A stretch of DNA of 64,000 nucleotides from Fidelibacterota bacterium (GTDB lineage Bacteria > Pseudomonadota > Alphaproteobacteria > Rhodospirillales > Rhodospirillaceae). The notes below the pieces were generated by a model, which made no database searches, was not told the DNA's origin, and was given only the letters and a program-made list of their open reading frames with translations. Below, in pieces: positions 29,779 to 39,384 of the stretch. Position numbers and translations under genes: made by a program. Where the stretch lies: assembly GCA_947476275.1 (NCBI GenBank), contig CANJPQ010000009.1, positions 1 to 64,000 on the forward strand, written 5' to 3'. How positions within the stretch are numbered: position 1 is the first letter of the stretch; each line of letters starts with the position of its first letter.

Positions 29779-31686
29779 ATGGTCGACCTCGCCACCGCGC
29801 CCGCCCTTGCCGACACGGACATGAGTAGCGGGCTGCATTTCCTGATGGTCGATCCGACCTTTCACGATCACAGCCGGGCCGGAGGCACGCGCGGCTTCGA
29901 TGTCGCCGTGCGTCTGATCGCGGCCGGCCATCGCGTCACCGTGCTGACCACCACCCTGGGCTTCGACAACGACGGCACCAAACGGGCACGCGATTTCACC
30001 GTCGGCGGCGTCTTGGTGCGGGCGCGGCCCGCGCCGCGTGCGCCCGGATGGTCCCTCGCGCGCTCGGAAGAAGGCGCGTTTGGGCGTTGGGCGACCTCGG
30101 AGATGTGGTCCGTTAAGGATGTCGATGCGCTGATCCTCACGGCACAGCCGTGGGGCATGGCAATCGCCAGCGCGTTATACGCCAAGGTGCGCGCCATCCC
30201 GTTTTTCCTCGACGTGCGCCACCTGCCGCCGGCGCGTCCGCCGGCGAACGCAGCCTTCGCGGCACGCATGGGTGGGGCGTGGGCGCGGCTGATGCGGCGG
30301 CTGTCGCTCAAGCTAGCGCGGCGCACGATCGTCGCCTCGCCGGCCATCGCCCAGGCGCTTGCGGAGCTTGGCCTCGCAGATGCCAAGCGCGTGCAGCTGC
30401 CCGTGGGCTGCGATGTCGGCCTGATGACCTTCCTGCCGGGCCGCGACAACGCGCTGTTGCGCGCAAATCCGGAATTGGACGGGCGGCCTTTGGTGGTGTG
30501 GGCCGGGAGCTTCACGCCGGCGCGGAACGTGGGCGGCGTGGTCGCCCTCGCGGCGGCGCTGCAGGACGCGGCGCCGCAGGTGTGCGTGGTGCTGTGCGGC
30601 GACGGGCCGACCAAAGCCGACGTGATCCGCGCGATCCACGCGCGCGGCCTGCCCGAGAGCGCCCTGTGCACCCTCGATGCGCTACCGCGCAATCGGATGA
30701 ACGAACTGCTGGCGGCGGCCACGCTGGTGCTGTCGGTGCCCGCGCCGAACGACACCGCGAGCGACTTCTTCGATGGCCTGGCGGCGGGCAAGCCCGTGGT
30801 GGTCCTGGGCGACGGCTGGCAGCGCACGCTGTTGGAGAGCCGCAGCGCCGGCTTCGGCGTGTCGCTGGAAGATCCCGCCGCCGCGGCGCGGGAGATTGCC
30901 GACTTCATCCGCAATCCGGACGGCCTGCGCCGCACCAGCCAACAGGCCGCGGCGTTGGCGGCAAGCCGCTTCAACATCGACCGGCTGATTGGCGAGATGC
31001 GCGTCGGCCTCGAGGCGCTGATCGCCGGCACGCCGCGCGCCGAGATCCTGCGGGAGCGCACCCTGACCGCCAAGCGCGTGTTCGACGTGGTCGCGTCCCT
31101 GGCCGTGTTGATCGTGTTGTCGCCGGTGGCGCTGATTTTAAGCGTGCTGATCGGTGTGAAACTTGGCTGGCCGATTGTCGTGTCGCATGCGCGCACCGGC
31201 CTCAAAGGACACACGTTCCGGATGTTGAAATTCCGCACGCTCAGCAACGCGGAGGACTCCACCGGCGCGCTATTGCCGGAACGGGAGCGCATGGCACCCT
31301 TGGGCAAGTTCCTGCGGCGGATGTCGCTGGATGAATTGCCGACCTTGCTCAACGTGCTGATCGGCGACATGAGCCTGGTGGGCCCGCGCGCCCTGCCGGC
31401 GGATTACGCGGCGTACTACACCCTGGCGCAGCGCCGCCGCCACGAATTGCGCCCCGGCCTTACGGGCTGGGCGCAGGTGGATGACAACCCGGACCGCAGC
31501 TGGGAGCGCAAGTTCGCCCGCGACATCGCGTATATCGATCAGGTCTCGCTGGGCTTGGACGCGAAGATCATCGCCAAGACCATCGGCATGTTATTGCGCG
31601 GCCGCGATCTCGACCACGGCGGCCAAACCCCGCTGCCGCGTTTCGACGAGATGATCGCGCGCCGAGAAGGTGCGGAGGACGTTTAG
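29779..31686 (+). CDS. fused GT-B glycosyltransferase and phosphoglycosyl transferase
   Basis: This 635-aa protein joins a GT4-like glycosyltransferase (about residues 15-410; HSRAGGTRGFDVAVRL, PLVVWAGSFTPARNVGG, DFFDGLAAGKPVVV) to a monotopic phosphoglycosyl transferase (about 415-620) with a membrane helix (VFDVVASLAVLIVLSPVALI), HTFRMLKFRTL, the catalytic Asp-Glu (MSLDELPTLLNVL) and MSLVGPRALP. One polypeptide could thus load the first sugar phosphate on undecaprenyl phosphate and add the next sugar. It is the second phosphoglycosyl transferase in a row. The stop overlaps the convergent dienelactone hydrolase stop by 4 nt. Confidence 0.88.
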   Translation: MVDLATAPALADTDMSSGLHFLMVDPTFHDHSRAGGTRGFDVAVRLIAAGHRVTVLTTTLGFDNDGTKRARDFTVGGVLVRARPAPRAPGWSLARSEEGAFGRWATSEMWSVKDVDALILTAQPWGMAIASALYAKVRAIPFFLDVRHLPPARPPANAAFAARMGGAWARLMRRLSLKLARRTIVASPAIAQALAELGLADAKRVQLPVGCDVGLMTFLPGRDNALLRANPELDGRPLVVWAGSFTPARNVGGVVALAAALQDAAPQVCVVLCGDGPTKADVIRAIHARGLPESALCTLDALPRNRMNELLAAATLVLSVPAPNDTASDFFDGLAAGKPVVVLGDGWQRTLLESRSAGFGVSLEDPAAAAREIADFIRNPDGLRRTSQQAAALAASRFNIDRLIGEMRVGLEALIAGTPRAEILRERTLTAKRVFDVVASLAVLIVLSPVALILSVLIGVKLGWPIVVSHARTGLKGHTFRMLKFRTLSNAEDSTGALLPERERMAPLGKFLRRMSLDELPTLLNVLIGDMSLVGPRALPADYAAYYTLAQRRRHELRPGLTGWAQVDDNPDRSWERKFARDIAYIDQVSLGLDAKIIAKTIGMLLRGRDLDHGGQTPLPRFDEMIARREGAEDV

Positions 31687-32360
31687 TTCTCCGTCACGTC
31701 CCTCAGGAAATCGAGGGTGCGCTGCTTAGCGATCTGCTTGGCGGCTTCGTTGTAGGTCGGCCGCTCGGTGCAGGTGAACCCGTGATCGGCGCCGTCGTAG
31801 ACGTAGAACGAGCCGATGGGATGCGCCGCTTTGATCTTGGTGATGGCTTCCGGCGGGATGCTCTTGTCGTTGGCGCCGAAGTGATATTGCACCGGCACCT
31901 TCGGCAGCATGGTCTCGCTGTATTGGATGATGCGCGTGCCGTAATACGCAACCGCGCCGGCGACGCCGTCGACCTTCGACGCGGCGAGATAGGCAACCGC
32001 GCCGCCCCAGCAATAGCCGGTGACGACAACCTTGCCGCCTTCGCTCGCTGCTTTCACGCAGGCGGCGAGGTCCGCCAGGATCATCGGTTCGGTGAGCTTA
32101 CCGATCGCGTCGCGCCCGGCCTGGAACTCGGTGTAGCCGATGACGAGGTTCTTCTGGATGCGATCGAACATCGCCGGCACCACGCACAGGTAGCCTTCTG
32201 CCGCGTATTCATCGCCGACGTGCTTCATGTGGTCGTTGAGGCCGAAGATTTCCTGGATGATGACGAGGCCGCCCTTGGGCGTGCCGGTGGGCCGCGCGAT
32301 GTAAGCGTCGAGCGTGTGACCGTCCGTGGTCTTCAGCGTGGTGATCGAACCTTTGGCCAT
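31683..32360 (-). CDS. dienelactone hydrolase family protein
   Basis: This 225-aa alpha/beta hydrolase has the DLH hallmark residues: Glu37 (IIQEIFGLN), nucleophile Cys117 (GYCWGG), Asp165 (GANDKSIP) and His193 (GADHGF). Known members hydrolyse dienelactone in chloroaromatic breakdown, but many have other or unknown substrates. The ATG at 32360 has GAGGGA 7 nt upstream and is preferred over 32381. It is convergent with the polysaccharide operon and stands alone. Confidence 0.88.
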   Translation of the reverse strand: MAKGSITTLKTTDGHTLDAYIARPTGTPKGGLVIIQEIFGLNDHMKHVGDEYAAEGYLCVVPAMFDRIQKNLVIGYTEFQAGRDAIGKLTEPMILADLAACVKAASEGGKVVVTGYCWGGAVAYLAASKVDGVAGAVAYYGTRIIQYSETMLPKVPVQYHFGANDKSIPPEAITKIKAAHPIGSFYVYDGADHGFTCTERPTYNEAAKQIAKQRTLDFLRDVTEN

Positions 32361-32679
32361 CGCGGATTCCCTCTGAGACATGAAACGGCAACACGAGTCG
32401 GCACCGTTGAAGACGAAGCGCGCTTATGTGGCGCAGCAACAAGTGATTGGTCAATGGGGGTTAGCCCGTGCCCGTTGACCTGCTCACGACACGGGCGCAG
32501 AGTTTTCTGGTTCGCGCGACGGATCGGAGCACTCCGGCCAAAGCACGAGGCGGTCGACAAGGAGCGAGCCCAGTCCGTGGCTCGCGATCCCCGGCCATCA
32601 AAAGCCTCGCACGTGCCGTGACGCCTTCGCCGCCGGGCCAATGACCGCGCGCATGGTGCTGAGGCGGTCCGTAATTAGC
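32361..32679. other. non-coding gap, upstream of the dienelactone hydrolase gene
   Basis: This 319-nt stretch should hold the dienelactone hydrolase promoter on the minus strand. A weak inverted repeat (CCCGTG/CACGGG at about 32466-32496) is the only structure I see. No convincing ORF. Confidence 0.5.
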
Positions 32680-32863
32680 ACAGGAGGGTGTCCAAAAAAC
32701 ATGACTCCACCGAAGCAGCCGCAGTCTTGAAAAAACAAGAACTGCCGACCCAAGGGCTTCCATGAAGCCCTATCAAACGGCGCTCTGGCGCCTCACAGAC
32801 GGGACCTTGGTGTCCCGATAGAAACCTCGCCCGGCAAGTGTCGCGGCGGGGTTTCTGCTTTTT
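32680..32863 (+). ncRNA. candidate structured small RNA with five hairpins
   Basis: Five stems follow each other on the plus strand: CAGTCTTG/CAAGAACTG around an A6 loop (32722-32744), AGGGCTTC/GAAGCCCT with loop CAT (32753-32771), GGCGC/GCGCC (32779-32792), GGGAC/GTCCC (32801-32816) and a 12-bp terminator stem with T5 (32820-32863). It runs towards leuC and no plus-strand gene lies upstream, so the terminator needs its own transcript. It matches none of 6S, tmRNA, RNase P or SRP RNA that I can recognise. Two overlapping tiny ORFs (32688-32765 GTG start, 32762-32821 ATG start) lie inside, so a small-protein mRNA is an alternative. The 5' end is a guess; TAATTA at 32672-32677 could be a -10 box. 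Confidence 0.5.
32820..32863 (+). terminator. intrinsic terminator facing the leuC 3' end
   Basis: AGAAACCTCGCC (32820-32831) pairs with GGCGGGGTTTCT (32845-32856), 12 bp with one G-U pair, then GCTTTTT. The T-run is only on the plus strand, so it ends a plus-strand RNA; the same stem may also slow leuC transcription. Confidence 0.75.
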
Positions 32864-34262
32864 AGATTTGGCGCACGTCGACGAGATGGCCGGCGATGCC
32901 CGCCGCCGCCGCCATGGCGGGGCTGACGAGATGAGTGCGACCGCCCTTGCCCTGACGCCCCTCGAAATTGCGGTTCGAGGTGGACGCACAGTGCTGGCCG
33001 GATTCGATACGGTCCGGGTTCATGCCCACGCACATGGAGCAGCCCGCTTCGCGCCAGGAGAAGCCCGCTTCGGTGAAGACCTTGTCGAGGCCTTCGCGTT
33101 CCGCCTGCTTCTTCACCAGGCCCGAGCCGGGCACCACGATTGCCTTCACATGGGACGCGAGCTTCTTACCCTTCACGACGGCGGCGGCGGCGCGGAGGTC
33201 CTCGATGCGGCTGTTGGTGCACGAGCCGATGAACACGCGATCGATGCGAATGTCGGTGAGCGGCGTGCCGGGCGTGAGACCCATGTAGGCGAGACTGCGT
33301 TCGACCGCGGCGCGCTTGTTGGGATCCTTATAGTCCGCCGGGCTCGGTACCTTGCCGGTGATCGGCAGGGAGTCTTCAGGACTTGTACCCCAGGTGACGC
33401 GCGGCACGAGCTTGGTCGCGTCGAGCTTCACTTCGAGATCGAACGTCGCATCGGCATCGGTGGTAAGCGTGCGCCAGTAGGCGACGGCTTTGTCCCAATC
33501 CGCGCCCTTGGGCGACATCGGCCGGCCCTTGAGGTAGGCGAAGGTGGTCTCGTCCGGCGCGACCATGCCGGTGCGGGCGCCGGCCTCGATCGTCATGTTG
33601 CAGAGCGTGAAGCGGCCTTCCATGGAAAGTGCGCGCACCGCACTCCCGGCGTATTCGATCGCACAGCCCGTGCCGCCCGCTGTACCGATCTCGGCGATCA
33701 CGGCGAGCGCCATGTCCTTCGCAGTCACCCCCGGCGGCAGGACGCCGTCGATGGTGATGCGCATGGTCTTGGAGCGCGGCATGACGTGACACTCGGTGGC
33801 GAGCACGTGTTCGATCTCGGAGGTGCCGATGCCGAATGCCAGCGCGCCGACCGCGCCGTGGGTGGAGGTGTGGGAATCGCCGCAGACTACGGTGGTGCCA
33901 GGCAGCGTCATGCCCTGCTCCGGCCCGATCACGTGGACGATGCCCTGGCGGTCGTCGTCGATCGGGATATAAGGCATCCCGAAGTCCTTCACGTTCTTCT
34001 TCAGCAGATCGAGCTGGGCCACGGACTCTGGGTCGTCGATGCGGGTATTGCGATCGGGAGTCGTGGGGACGTTGTGGTCGGGCGTGGCCAGCGCCGCGTC
34101 GGGGCGATGGAGCTTGCGGCCGGCGGCAGCGAGACCTTCGAACGCCTGGGGACTCGACACCTCGTGCACGAGATGGCGGTCGATATAGATGATGCAATCG
34201 CCGTTGTCGTAGCGATGCACGACGTGCGCATCCCAGATCTTGTCGTAGAGGGTCTTGGCCAC
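32862..34262 (-). CDS. leuC: 3-isopropylmalate dehydratase large subunit
   Basis: LeuC with LeuD isomerises 2- to 3-isopropylmalate in leucine synthesis, using a 4Fe-4S cluster. The 466-aa length equals that of E. coli LeuC. Cluster cysteines are seen in FIGSCTNSR and in [11 protein letters not shown]. Also present are [15 protein letters not shown] and [20 protein letters not shown] in two parts. The start is a GTG at 34262 ([15 protein letters not shown]) with GGAG 8 nt upstream; the open frame to 34382 is not used. leuD is not in the window. It lies 55 nt behind the TonB receptor gene. Confidence 0.95.
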   Translation of the reverse strand: MAKTLYDKIWDAHVVHRYDNGDCIIYIDRHLVHEVSSPQAFEGLAAAGRKLHRPDAALATPDHNVPTTPDRNTRIDDPESVAQLDLLKKNVKDFGMPYIPIDDDRQGIVHVIGPEQGMTLPGTTVVCGDSHTSTHGAVGALAFGIGTSEIEHVLATECHVMPRSKTMRITIDGVLPPGVTAKDMALAVIAEIGTAGGTGCAIEYAGSAVRALSMEGRFTLCNMTIEAGARTGMVAPDETTFAYLKGRPMSPKGADWDKAVAYWRTLTTDADATFDLEVKLDATKLVPRVTWGTSPEDSLPITGKVPSPADYKDPNKRAAVERSLAYMGLTPGTPLTDIRIDRVFIGSCTNSRIEDLRAAAAVVKGKKLASHVKAIVVPGSGLVKKQAEREGLDKVFTEAGFSWREAGCSMCVGMNPDRIESGQHCASTSNRNFEGRQGKGGRTHLVSPAMAAAAGIAGHLVDVRQI

Positions 34263-34317
34263 GGTATGAGCTCCGAAAATGTGCCCCAGATGTAGGTCAA
34301 AGCCGCCTGCGCGGCAA

Positions 34318-36897
34318 TCACCAGCCGGCGCGTAACCGCACATAGACCACCCGGCCGCGGGGGTCGTGGACTTTCGAATCATAGCCCGCGTTGGTGACCA
34401 CCGGCGGCGGGTCCTTGTCGGTCAGATTCTGGGCGCCCAGGGTCAAATCCACGGCCCGCGCACCGGCTATGCCGCCCAGCGCCAGGGTGTATTGCGCGTC
34501 CAGGGTGGCTTGGGCGGCGATCGGCCGATTGGCGTTCTGATCGTCGCGATAGCTGCCCACGATTCGGACGCTCATACCCAGGGTGTGGCGATCGTGTTCC
34601 CACGTCGCGCCGCCCTGACCGCGCCACTTCGGCAGGGAGCGGGCGAAGTTGGTGAAGTTGCGGTTGCCCGCCACATCGCGCACGGCCGAGGTCGGCGAGT
34701 CCTGGATCAGGAAGCGGCGGAGATAAGTGCCCTCGCCGGTGAGCACGATGTCGCCGATGCGATACTTCGCGGCGAAGTCGAGGCCGTCGGTGAGCGCCTT
34801 GGAGGCGTTGATGTAGCTGGTGTCGATGCGCACGATCTGGCCCGCCTGGCGCTGGATGCGCGCGTCGAGCGGATTGGCATTCACCAGGGCTTGGGCGCTC
34901 TGCTTCACAATGATGTCGGTGTAGTCGTAGCGCCACGCGTCGGCGGACAGGGTGAGATGCGGGAGCGGCGCAAGCGTGACGCCGACGTTGGCGACGTTCG
35001 CCTGCTCCGGCAGCAACGCCGCCGCGCCCCGCGTGCGCACGCCGCGGAACGAGGTTGTGCCCGAGAGCGGATCGGCGATGTTCTCGAGTACGACTTGCAC
35101 GGCTGACGTTTGGAAAACCGACGGCGCGCGGAACGATGTCGCAAACGAGCCGCGCAAACTGACGCCGTCCGTCGGCCGCCACAGCAGGCCGATCTTGGGA
35201 TCGGTTGAGCTGAAGCTTCCGCCGCCGTCCTCATGCCGCAGGGCGAGTTGTGCTTCGAGACGCGCGGTGATCGGCACTTGCGCCTCGGCGAACAGCGCCC
35301 ACACGGTGCGCGCGCCGCCGAAATCCGGACCGCCGATGGAGAACAAGAAGCGCTCCGCGTTGGCGGCGTCGCTCAAATTACCGTGGAATGTCTCGCGCCG
35401 AAGCTGACCGCCGGCGGCGATGCCGATGTTGCCGAGCTTGCCGCTGACACTGGCATCGAGGGCGGCGAGCGATGCGGTGTAGTCGTAGCTGTTGACGGAA
35501 ACGAAATCGCGCACGACGGCGGGATCGTTGTAGGTGGCGTCGCCGGGCCGCGCGGTTGCCGCGGACCCGAACGGATTGAAATACTGATTGTTGTTCGGCC
35601 CGCCGCGACCGTTGAGCGCGGCGATGAAACGATCCGCCAGCACATCGTGAATGCCGACATAGAACGCATTGGCGCTGTAGGTGCCCGTCACGTCCCAATG
35701 CCAGGCGCCGAGATCGCCGCGCGCCCCGACCACGCCGCGCCAGGTGTCGGAGGCATGTGTCACCGTATCGCGGCCGGCGGTGGCGCCCAGCGCACGGCCG
35801 AGGAACAGCACCGGCGTGCGGAAGACGTTGCCCGGGTTGTCCGCCGGCACGGTGACGAGATTCAGGATCGGGAACGACGGCGATGTGCCGCGCGAGATGC
35901 GATCGCGGGCGTAACCGACTTCCGAGAACAGCTCGACCGAGTCACTCGCGGCGATATGGCCGGTGGCGTAGGTGTTCCATTTCCGCTCCTGCGCGACCAG
36001 ATCGTAGTAGGAGCTGAAATCGAAGGTGCAGGTGCCGATGCGCTGCGAGGTGACGCCCGCGGGCTGGGGATTGCGCGGGTTGGGGATGCCGCCGGCCGCG
36101 CCGCCGCAAGCCGGGTCGATCACCGTAAACGCGCTACCCACCGGCAGATCCGGATAGGCCGGCGACGGACTGAGCAGGCTGAAGGCGCCGGGCTGACCGA
36201 ACGAGGAGAACGCCTTGCCCGCGGTGAAGGCGCGGTCCCGGGTCGAAAGTGGGCTGCGATGCAGATAGCTCGCGCCCGCCACCACATGCCAGCGATCGTT
36301 GCCGCGACCGATGAGGCCGCTGACGGTGAGATCGTTCTGGCCGGAGCGTGTCGTGGTTCCGTTCTCGATGCGCGCTTCGGCACCGGTGAAATCGTCGCGG
36401 GTGATGTAGTTGGCGACACCCGCCACGGCGTCGCTGCCGTAGAGCGCGGCGGCACCGTCTTTCAACACTTCCAACCGCTGCAGCATGATCATCGGCATCA
36501 GCGCGTTGAGATCGACGAAGGTGCTGCCGTCGTCGGCGACGCCGCCGGACATGGTCTGCCGCCGCCCGTTGAGCAGGACGAGGGTCGCGTTCAAGCCGAG
36601 GCCGCGCAGATTAAAGTTCGAAGTGCCGACGGACAGGTTCTGGGTGAAGACATCGGTGTTGAACTCGGAACCGATGTTCGCCGGCAGCAGGCGCACGGCG
36701 TCCGCGACGGAGGTGAGGCCGGCGCGGCTCAGATCGTCTGCGGTCACCACCGACAACGGCGACGGGCTCGCCGCGGGATCGCGCAGGATGCGCGAGCCGG
36801 TGACCACGATCTCCTCGATGTCGGCGGCGCGGCCAGCCTGTGCCGCGAAGACGATAGCGCAAGCTGCAAGACACGCGGTGCGGCGCAGTGCGAACAT
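34318..36897 (-). CDS. TonB-dependent outer-membrane receptor
   Basis: This 859-aa outer-membrane receptor takes up a large substrate using TonB energy. A Sec signal (residues 1-26, ending AAQAGRA) is followed by a TonB-box-like [11 protein letters not shown], a plug domain ([26 protein letters not shown]) and a beta-barrel ending in a C-terminal aromatic (RLRAGW). It resembles the alphaproteobacterial receptors with an N-terminal VVTGSRI and a [20 protein letters not shown] plug, usually for carbohydrates, peptides or unknown substrates rather than siderophores. The ATG at 36897 is taken instead of a GTG at 36915. Confidence 0.9.
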   Translation of the reverse strand: MFALRRTACLAACAIVFAAQAGRAADIEEIVVTGSRILRDPAASPSPLSVVTADDLSRAGLTSVADAVRLLPANIGSEFNTDVFTQNLSVGTSNFNLRGLGLNATLVLLNGRRQTMSGGVADDGSTFVDLNALMPMIMLQRLEVLKDGAAALYGSDAVAGVANYITRDDFTGAEARIENGTTTRSGQNDLTVSGLIGRGNDRWHVVAGASYLHRSPLSTRDRAFTAGKAFSSFGQPGAFSLLSPSPAYPDLPVGSAFTVIDPACGGAAGGIPNPRNPQPAGVTSQRIGTCTFDFSSYYDLVAQERKWNTYATGHIAASDSVELFSEVGYARDRISRGTSPSFPILNLVTVPADNPGNVFRTPVLFLGRALGATAGRDTVTHASDTWRGVVGARGDLGAWHWDVTGTYSANAFYVGIHDVLADRFIAALNGRGGPNNNQYFNPFGSAATARPGDATYNDPAVVRDFVSVNSYDYTASLAALDASVSGKLGNIGIAAGGQLRRETFHGNLSDAANAERFLFSIGGPDFGGARTVWALFAEAQVPITARLEAQLALRHEDGGGSFSSTDPKIGLLWRPTDGVSLRGSFATSFRAPSVFQTSAVQVVLENIADPLSGTTSFRGVRTRGAAALLPEQANVANVGVTLAPLPHLTLSADAWRYDYTDIIVKQSAQALVNANPLDARIQRQAGQIVRIDTSYINASKALTDGLDFAAKYRIGDIVLTGEGTYLRRFLIQDSPTSAVRDVAGNRNFTNFARSLPKWRGQGGATWEHDRHTLGMSVRIVGSYRDDQNANRPIAAQATLDAQYTLALGGIAGARAVDLTLGAQNLTDKDPPPVVTNAGYDSKVHDPRGRVVYVRLRAGW

Positions 36898-36986
36898 GAA
36901 CAAGGTACCCGACACATTTTTAAGGCGGCGTGTTTAGGCGATCAGGTCGGCAATGAGAAGCTTGACGTTGCGGAATGCGCCGTATG

Positions 36987-37580
36987 TCAGGCCAGCGGCG
37001 GGCCTGCGGGCGTGCCTGCGCCAATATCGAGCCATACCCGATCTCCGGTGCGGAAGAAGGTATCGTTGTGCTCCTTCCGGCCGAGGGTATCGAGCATGTG
37101 GCTGTAGGCGATCAGCCGCGGCGGCCGACCCGCTTCCACGCCAAGCGGCAACAGCACCGCCTCGAAATGCACCGTGCGCCCGGTGCTGGAGTGGATCTCG
37201 CCCAGCTGGCGCATGCCGCAGGGATGCGTCGCGACGGCAGTGCCGTTGTGACACAGCACATCGAATTTATCTTTCGGCAGGCCTTCGCCGAGGTATCGGC
37301 CAGTGATGTCGCGCTGCCAGCGCTCCACCATGGCCGTGCCCATAAACCGCACCTTCAATCCTTGGGGCAAAACTTCCTCGAGCATCGCATAGGGCATCAG
37401 CGCAACCGGTGGACAATCGAGAAATGTCCGCGACAGGGGCATGAGCCCTTCTTTCGGGAGGCTGTCCCAATGAGACAGGAAGGCCTTGCAGCTTTCGCTC
37501 TGGAATGTGGTCTGGATCGCTGCCGCGGTCATGCGGGCCTCGGCGCGGTGCCGCTTGCTCAATGCCGTGTCGCTCGTCAT
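36987..37580 (-). CDS. PAS-domain protein
   Basis: This 197-aa cytosolic protein has one PAS-like fold of the type common in alphaproteobacteria: FLSHWDSLPKEGLMPLSRTF, FMGTAMVERWQRDITGRYLG and RTVHFEAVLLPLGVEAGR. No output domain follows. Such proteins are generally of unknown role and may be sensors or adaptors. It lies just upstream of the TonB receptor gene on the same strand and 39 nt from the divergent hydrolase. The long open frame upstream is the antisense shadow of that hydrolase. Confidence 0.75.
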   Translation of the reverse strand: MTSDTALSKRHRAEARMTAAAIQTTFQSESCKAFLSHWDSLPKEGLMPLSRTFLDCPPVALMPYAMLEEVLPQGLKVRFMGTAMVERWQRDITGRYLGEGLPKDKFDVLCHNGTAVATHPCGMRQLGEIHSSTGRTVHFEAVLLPLGVEAGRPPRLIAYSHMLDTLGRKEHNDTFFRTGDRVWLDIGAGTPAGPPLA

Positions 37581-37619
37581 GCTCGCTGCCCCAGTCCCAC
37601 GCGAAGGCGTCCCGCCGCG

Positions 37620-38483
37620 ATGTCTCCCCACGCCACACAGAATGCGCCGACAGCGCCATTGATGGAACGGCGCTTTGTGCGCATTGCCGAAGGCCTGGTC
37701 CATCTGCGGGAATTGCCGGGGGATGGCATTCCCCTGGTGATGGTCCATGCCTCTCCGGCCTCGGCCCGGGGCTTGGAACCCTTGATGGAGGCGCTGAAGA
37801 AAGCCGGGGTCACGGGCCCCTTGCTGGCGCCGGACACCCTCGGCAACGGCGATTCCGCAGCGCCGACCGCGGACGCCCCAGAGGCAGACTACTACGCCGA
37901 TAGCCTGCGGCGGGTGCTGGACGCCTTGGGCGTCGACAAGATCGATCTGTACGGTGCCCACACCGGGGCGCGGACGGCCTGCGAGTTCGCCATCCTGTTC
38001 CCGGAGCGGGTGCGACGCTTGGTCCTGGATGGGATCGTCGATTATCCGCCGGACCTGAAGCAGGAAATCCTGGCCCACTATGCCCCCGCCGTTGTCCCCC
38101 AGGAGGACGGCACGCACCTGCTGTGGGCGTTCAATTTCGTCCGCGACCAGGTGTTCCACTTCCCATACTTCCGGCGCGACGCGGCCCATCGCCAGACGAA
38201 CCGGCCCATGCCGACGCCGGATGCCCTGCACGCCCATGTCGTCGATGTGCTGAAGGGGCTGACGACCTATCACAAGGCGTACGCGGCTGCGTTCCGCTAC
38301 CCCGTGAAGGAGCGGCTGCCCCTGATCCGGCGCCCAACCCTGGTGCTGCAGGCGGATGTGGAACCCCAGGCGCTGCAAACCGCAGCGCCCAATATCGCCG
38401 GACTGATCCCGGACGCCGTCCGCCAGGTGACGACCGGCGGAGTCGCGGGAAAAGCCACGGCGATCGCGGCCTTCCTGACGTGA
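37620..38483 (+). CDS. alpha/beta hydrolase with GAHTG in place of the lipase box
   Basis: This 287-aa protein has an alpha/beta-hydrolase fold: the oxyanion region (LVMVHASPASARG), the nucleophile elbow (IDLYGAHTGARTACEFA), and RRLVLDGIVDYPP. At the elbow the usual G-x-S-x-G reads G-A-H-T-G, so His replaces the catalytic Ser; related proteobacterial proteins with GYHTG are known. This suggests altered chemistry or a non-hydrolytic role. The C-terminal catalytic His is also not obvious. The ATG at 37620 gives the protein-like start MSPHATQNAPT. Confidence 0.72.
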   Translation: MSPHATQNAPTAPLMERRFVRIAEGLVHLRELPGDGIPLVMVHASPASARGLEPLMEALKKAGVTGPLLAPDTLGNGDSAAPTADAPEADYYADSLRRVLDALGVDKIDLYGAHTGARTACEFAILFPERVRRLVLDGIVDYPPDLKQEILAHYAPAVVPQEDGTHLLWAFNFVRDQVFHFPYFRRDAAHRQTNRPMPTPDALHAHVVDVLKGLTTYHKAYAAAFRYPVKERLPLIRRPTLVLQADVEPQALQTAAPNIAGLIPDAVRQVTTGGVAGKATAIAAFLT

Positions 38484-38553
38484 TGTTAGACCGCAAAATT
38501 GCCCCAATTTGCGCATAGGCAGACCGATGGGCGCTGAGGGTATGGAGGTGAGG

Positions 38554-38910
38554 ATGCGACGGCTTTTCTTGCCGTTGATCGGGCTTTGGGTCGCAGCCGT
38601 CGCGAGTCCCGCGATGGCGGCGGACGGGAACAGCAGTTGCCTCGATCTGGCACGCATGCGCACCACCAAACCTGTCGACAACCGCACCATCGTCGTGACG
38701 CTGCGCGACGGGTCGTTTCGCAAAATCGCGCTCGCTAGCAATTGCATCGGTTTGAAGATCCAGGGCGGGTTTGCCTACGAAACATCGATCTCGCAATTGT
38801 GTCCGGGCGACATCATCACAGTTCTTGGCGGTGGCGGTGACCGCTGCGGAATCGCCACAATTACACCGCTAGATTCGGCTGAAGCGAAAAGCCTGCTCGC
38901 CAAGCGTTGA
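38554..38910 (+). CDS. secreted small protein, paralogue of the next gene
   Basis: This 118-aa protein has a signal peptide (MRRLFLPLIGLWVAAVASPA) and four cysteines in the mature part. The shared pattern with its neighbour is CLDL...PVDNRTIVVTLRDGSFRKIAL, then CIGLKIQGGFAYETS and LCPGD. It resembles the DUF6491-like group of small exported proteins, of unknown role. The ATG at 38554 has GGAGG 5 nt upstream and is preferred over earlier starts. It is followed 21 nt later by its paralogue. Confidence 0.7.
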   Translation: MRRLFLPLIGLWVAAVASPAMAADGNSSCLDLARMRTTKPVDNRTIVVTLRDGSFRKIALASNCIGLKIQGGFAYETSISQLCPGDIITVLGGGGDRCGIATITPLDSAEAKSLLAKR

Positions 38911-38931
38911 ACGATTTGAAGGAGAATGATC

Positions 38932-39306
38932 ATGAAGCATGCCTCAAGTTATCTGCTCGCAGCGGTCGTGGTGTTTGGGTTCGGCGAGGCCGCCAATGCC
39001 GCCAAAGGCGACATGGTCGGTGACACGCAGCAGTGCATCCGCCTTAGCTCCATCGATGAAACGCCGGTGATCGACGACAAGACCATCGCCGTGCGTATGA
39101 AGGGCGGCGGCTACAAGCGCATCGACCTCTTGAACAAGTGCAGCGGCCTGAAGATTCAGGGCGGGTTCTCGCACGCCACGTCCACCAACGACCTCTGCAC
39201 CACGGATCCGTTGCGGGTGCTGGAGCCGGTGGGCTCCACCTGCATGATCGATAAGATCGTTACGATCGACGCGGCGGAATACAAGGAACTGCGCAAACGG
39301 AAGTAA
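38932..39306 (+). CDS. secreted small protein, paralogue of the previous gene
   Basis: This 124-aa exported protein (signal about residues 1-23, ending AANAA) shares with the upstream gene CIRLSSIDETPVIDDKTIAV, CSGLKIQGGFSHATS, LCTTDPLRVLE and a Cys near the end (GSTCMIDKIV), so the two arose by tandem duplication. The four cysteines could form two disulfides. The start at 38932 has AAGGAG 7 nt upstream. A strong terminator follows. Confidence 0.7.
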   Translation: MKHASSYLLAAVVVFGFGEAANAAKGDMVGDTQQCIRLSSIDETPVIDDKTIAVRMKGGGYKRIDLLNKCSGLKIQGGFSHATSTNDLCTTDPLRVLEPVGSTCMIDKIVTIDAAEYKELRKRK

Positions 39307-39332
39307 GAACGCCTTCCGACCACTCCGCGAAG

Positions 39333-39360
39333 AAGCGCCCGCAACAACGGGCGCTTTTTT
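39333..39360 (+). terminator. intrinsic terminator after the paralogous pair
   Basis: AAGCGCCCG (39333-39341) pairs with CGGGCGCTT (39348-39356) around CAACAA, followed by a T6 run. Textbook rho-independent terminator. Confidence 0.92.
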
Positions 39361-39384
39361 GTTGCGGCTTGGTATAACGGACGG

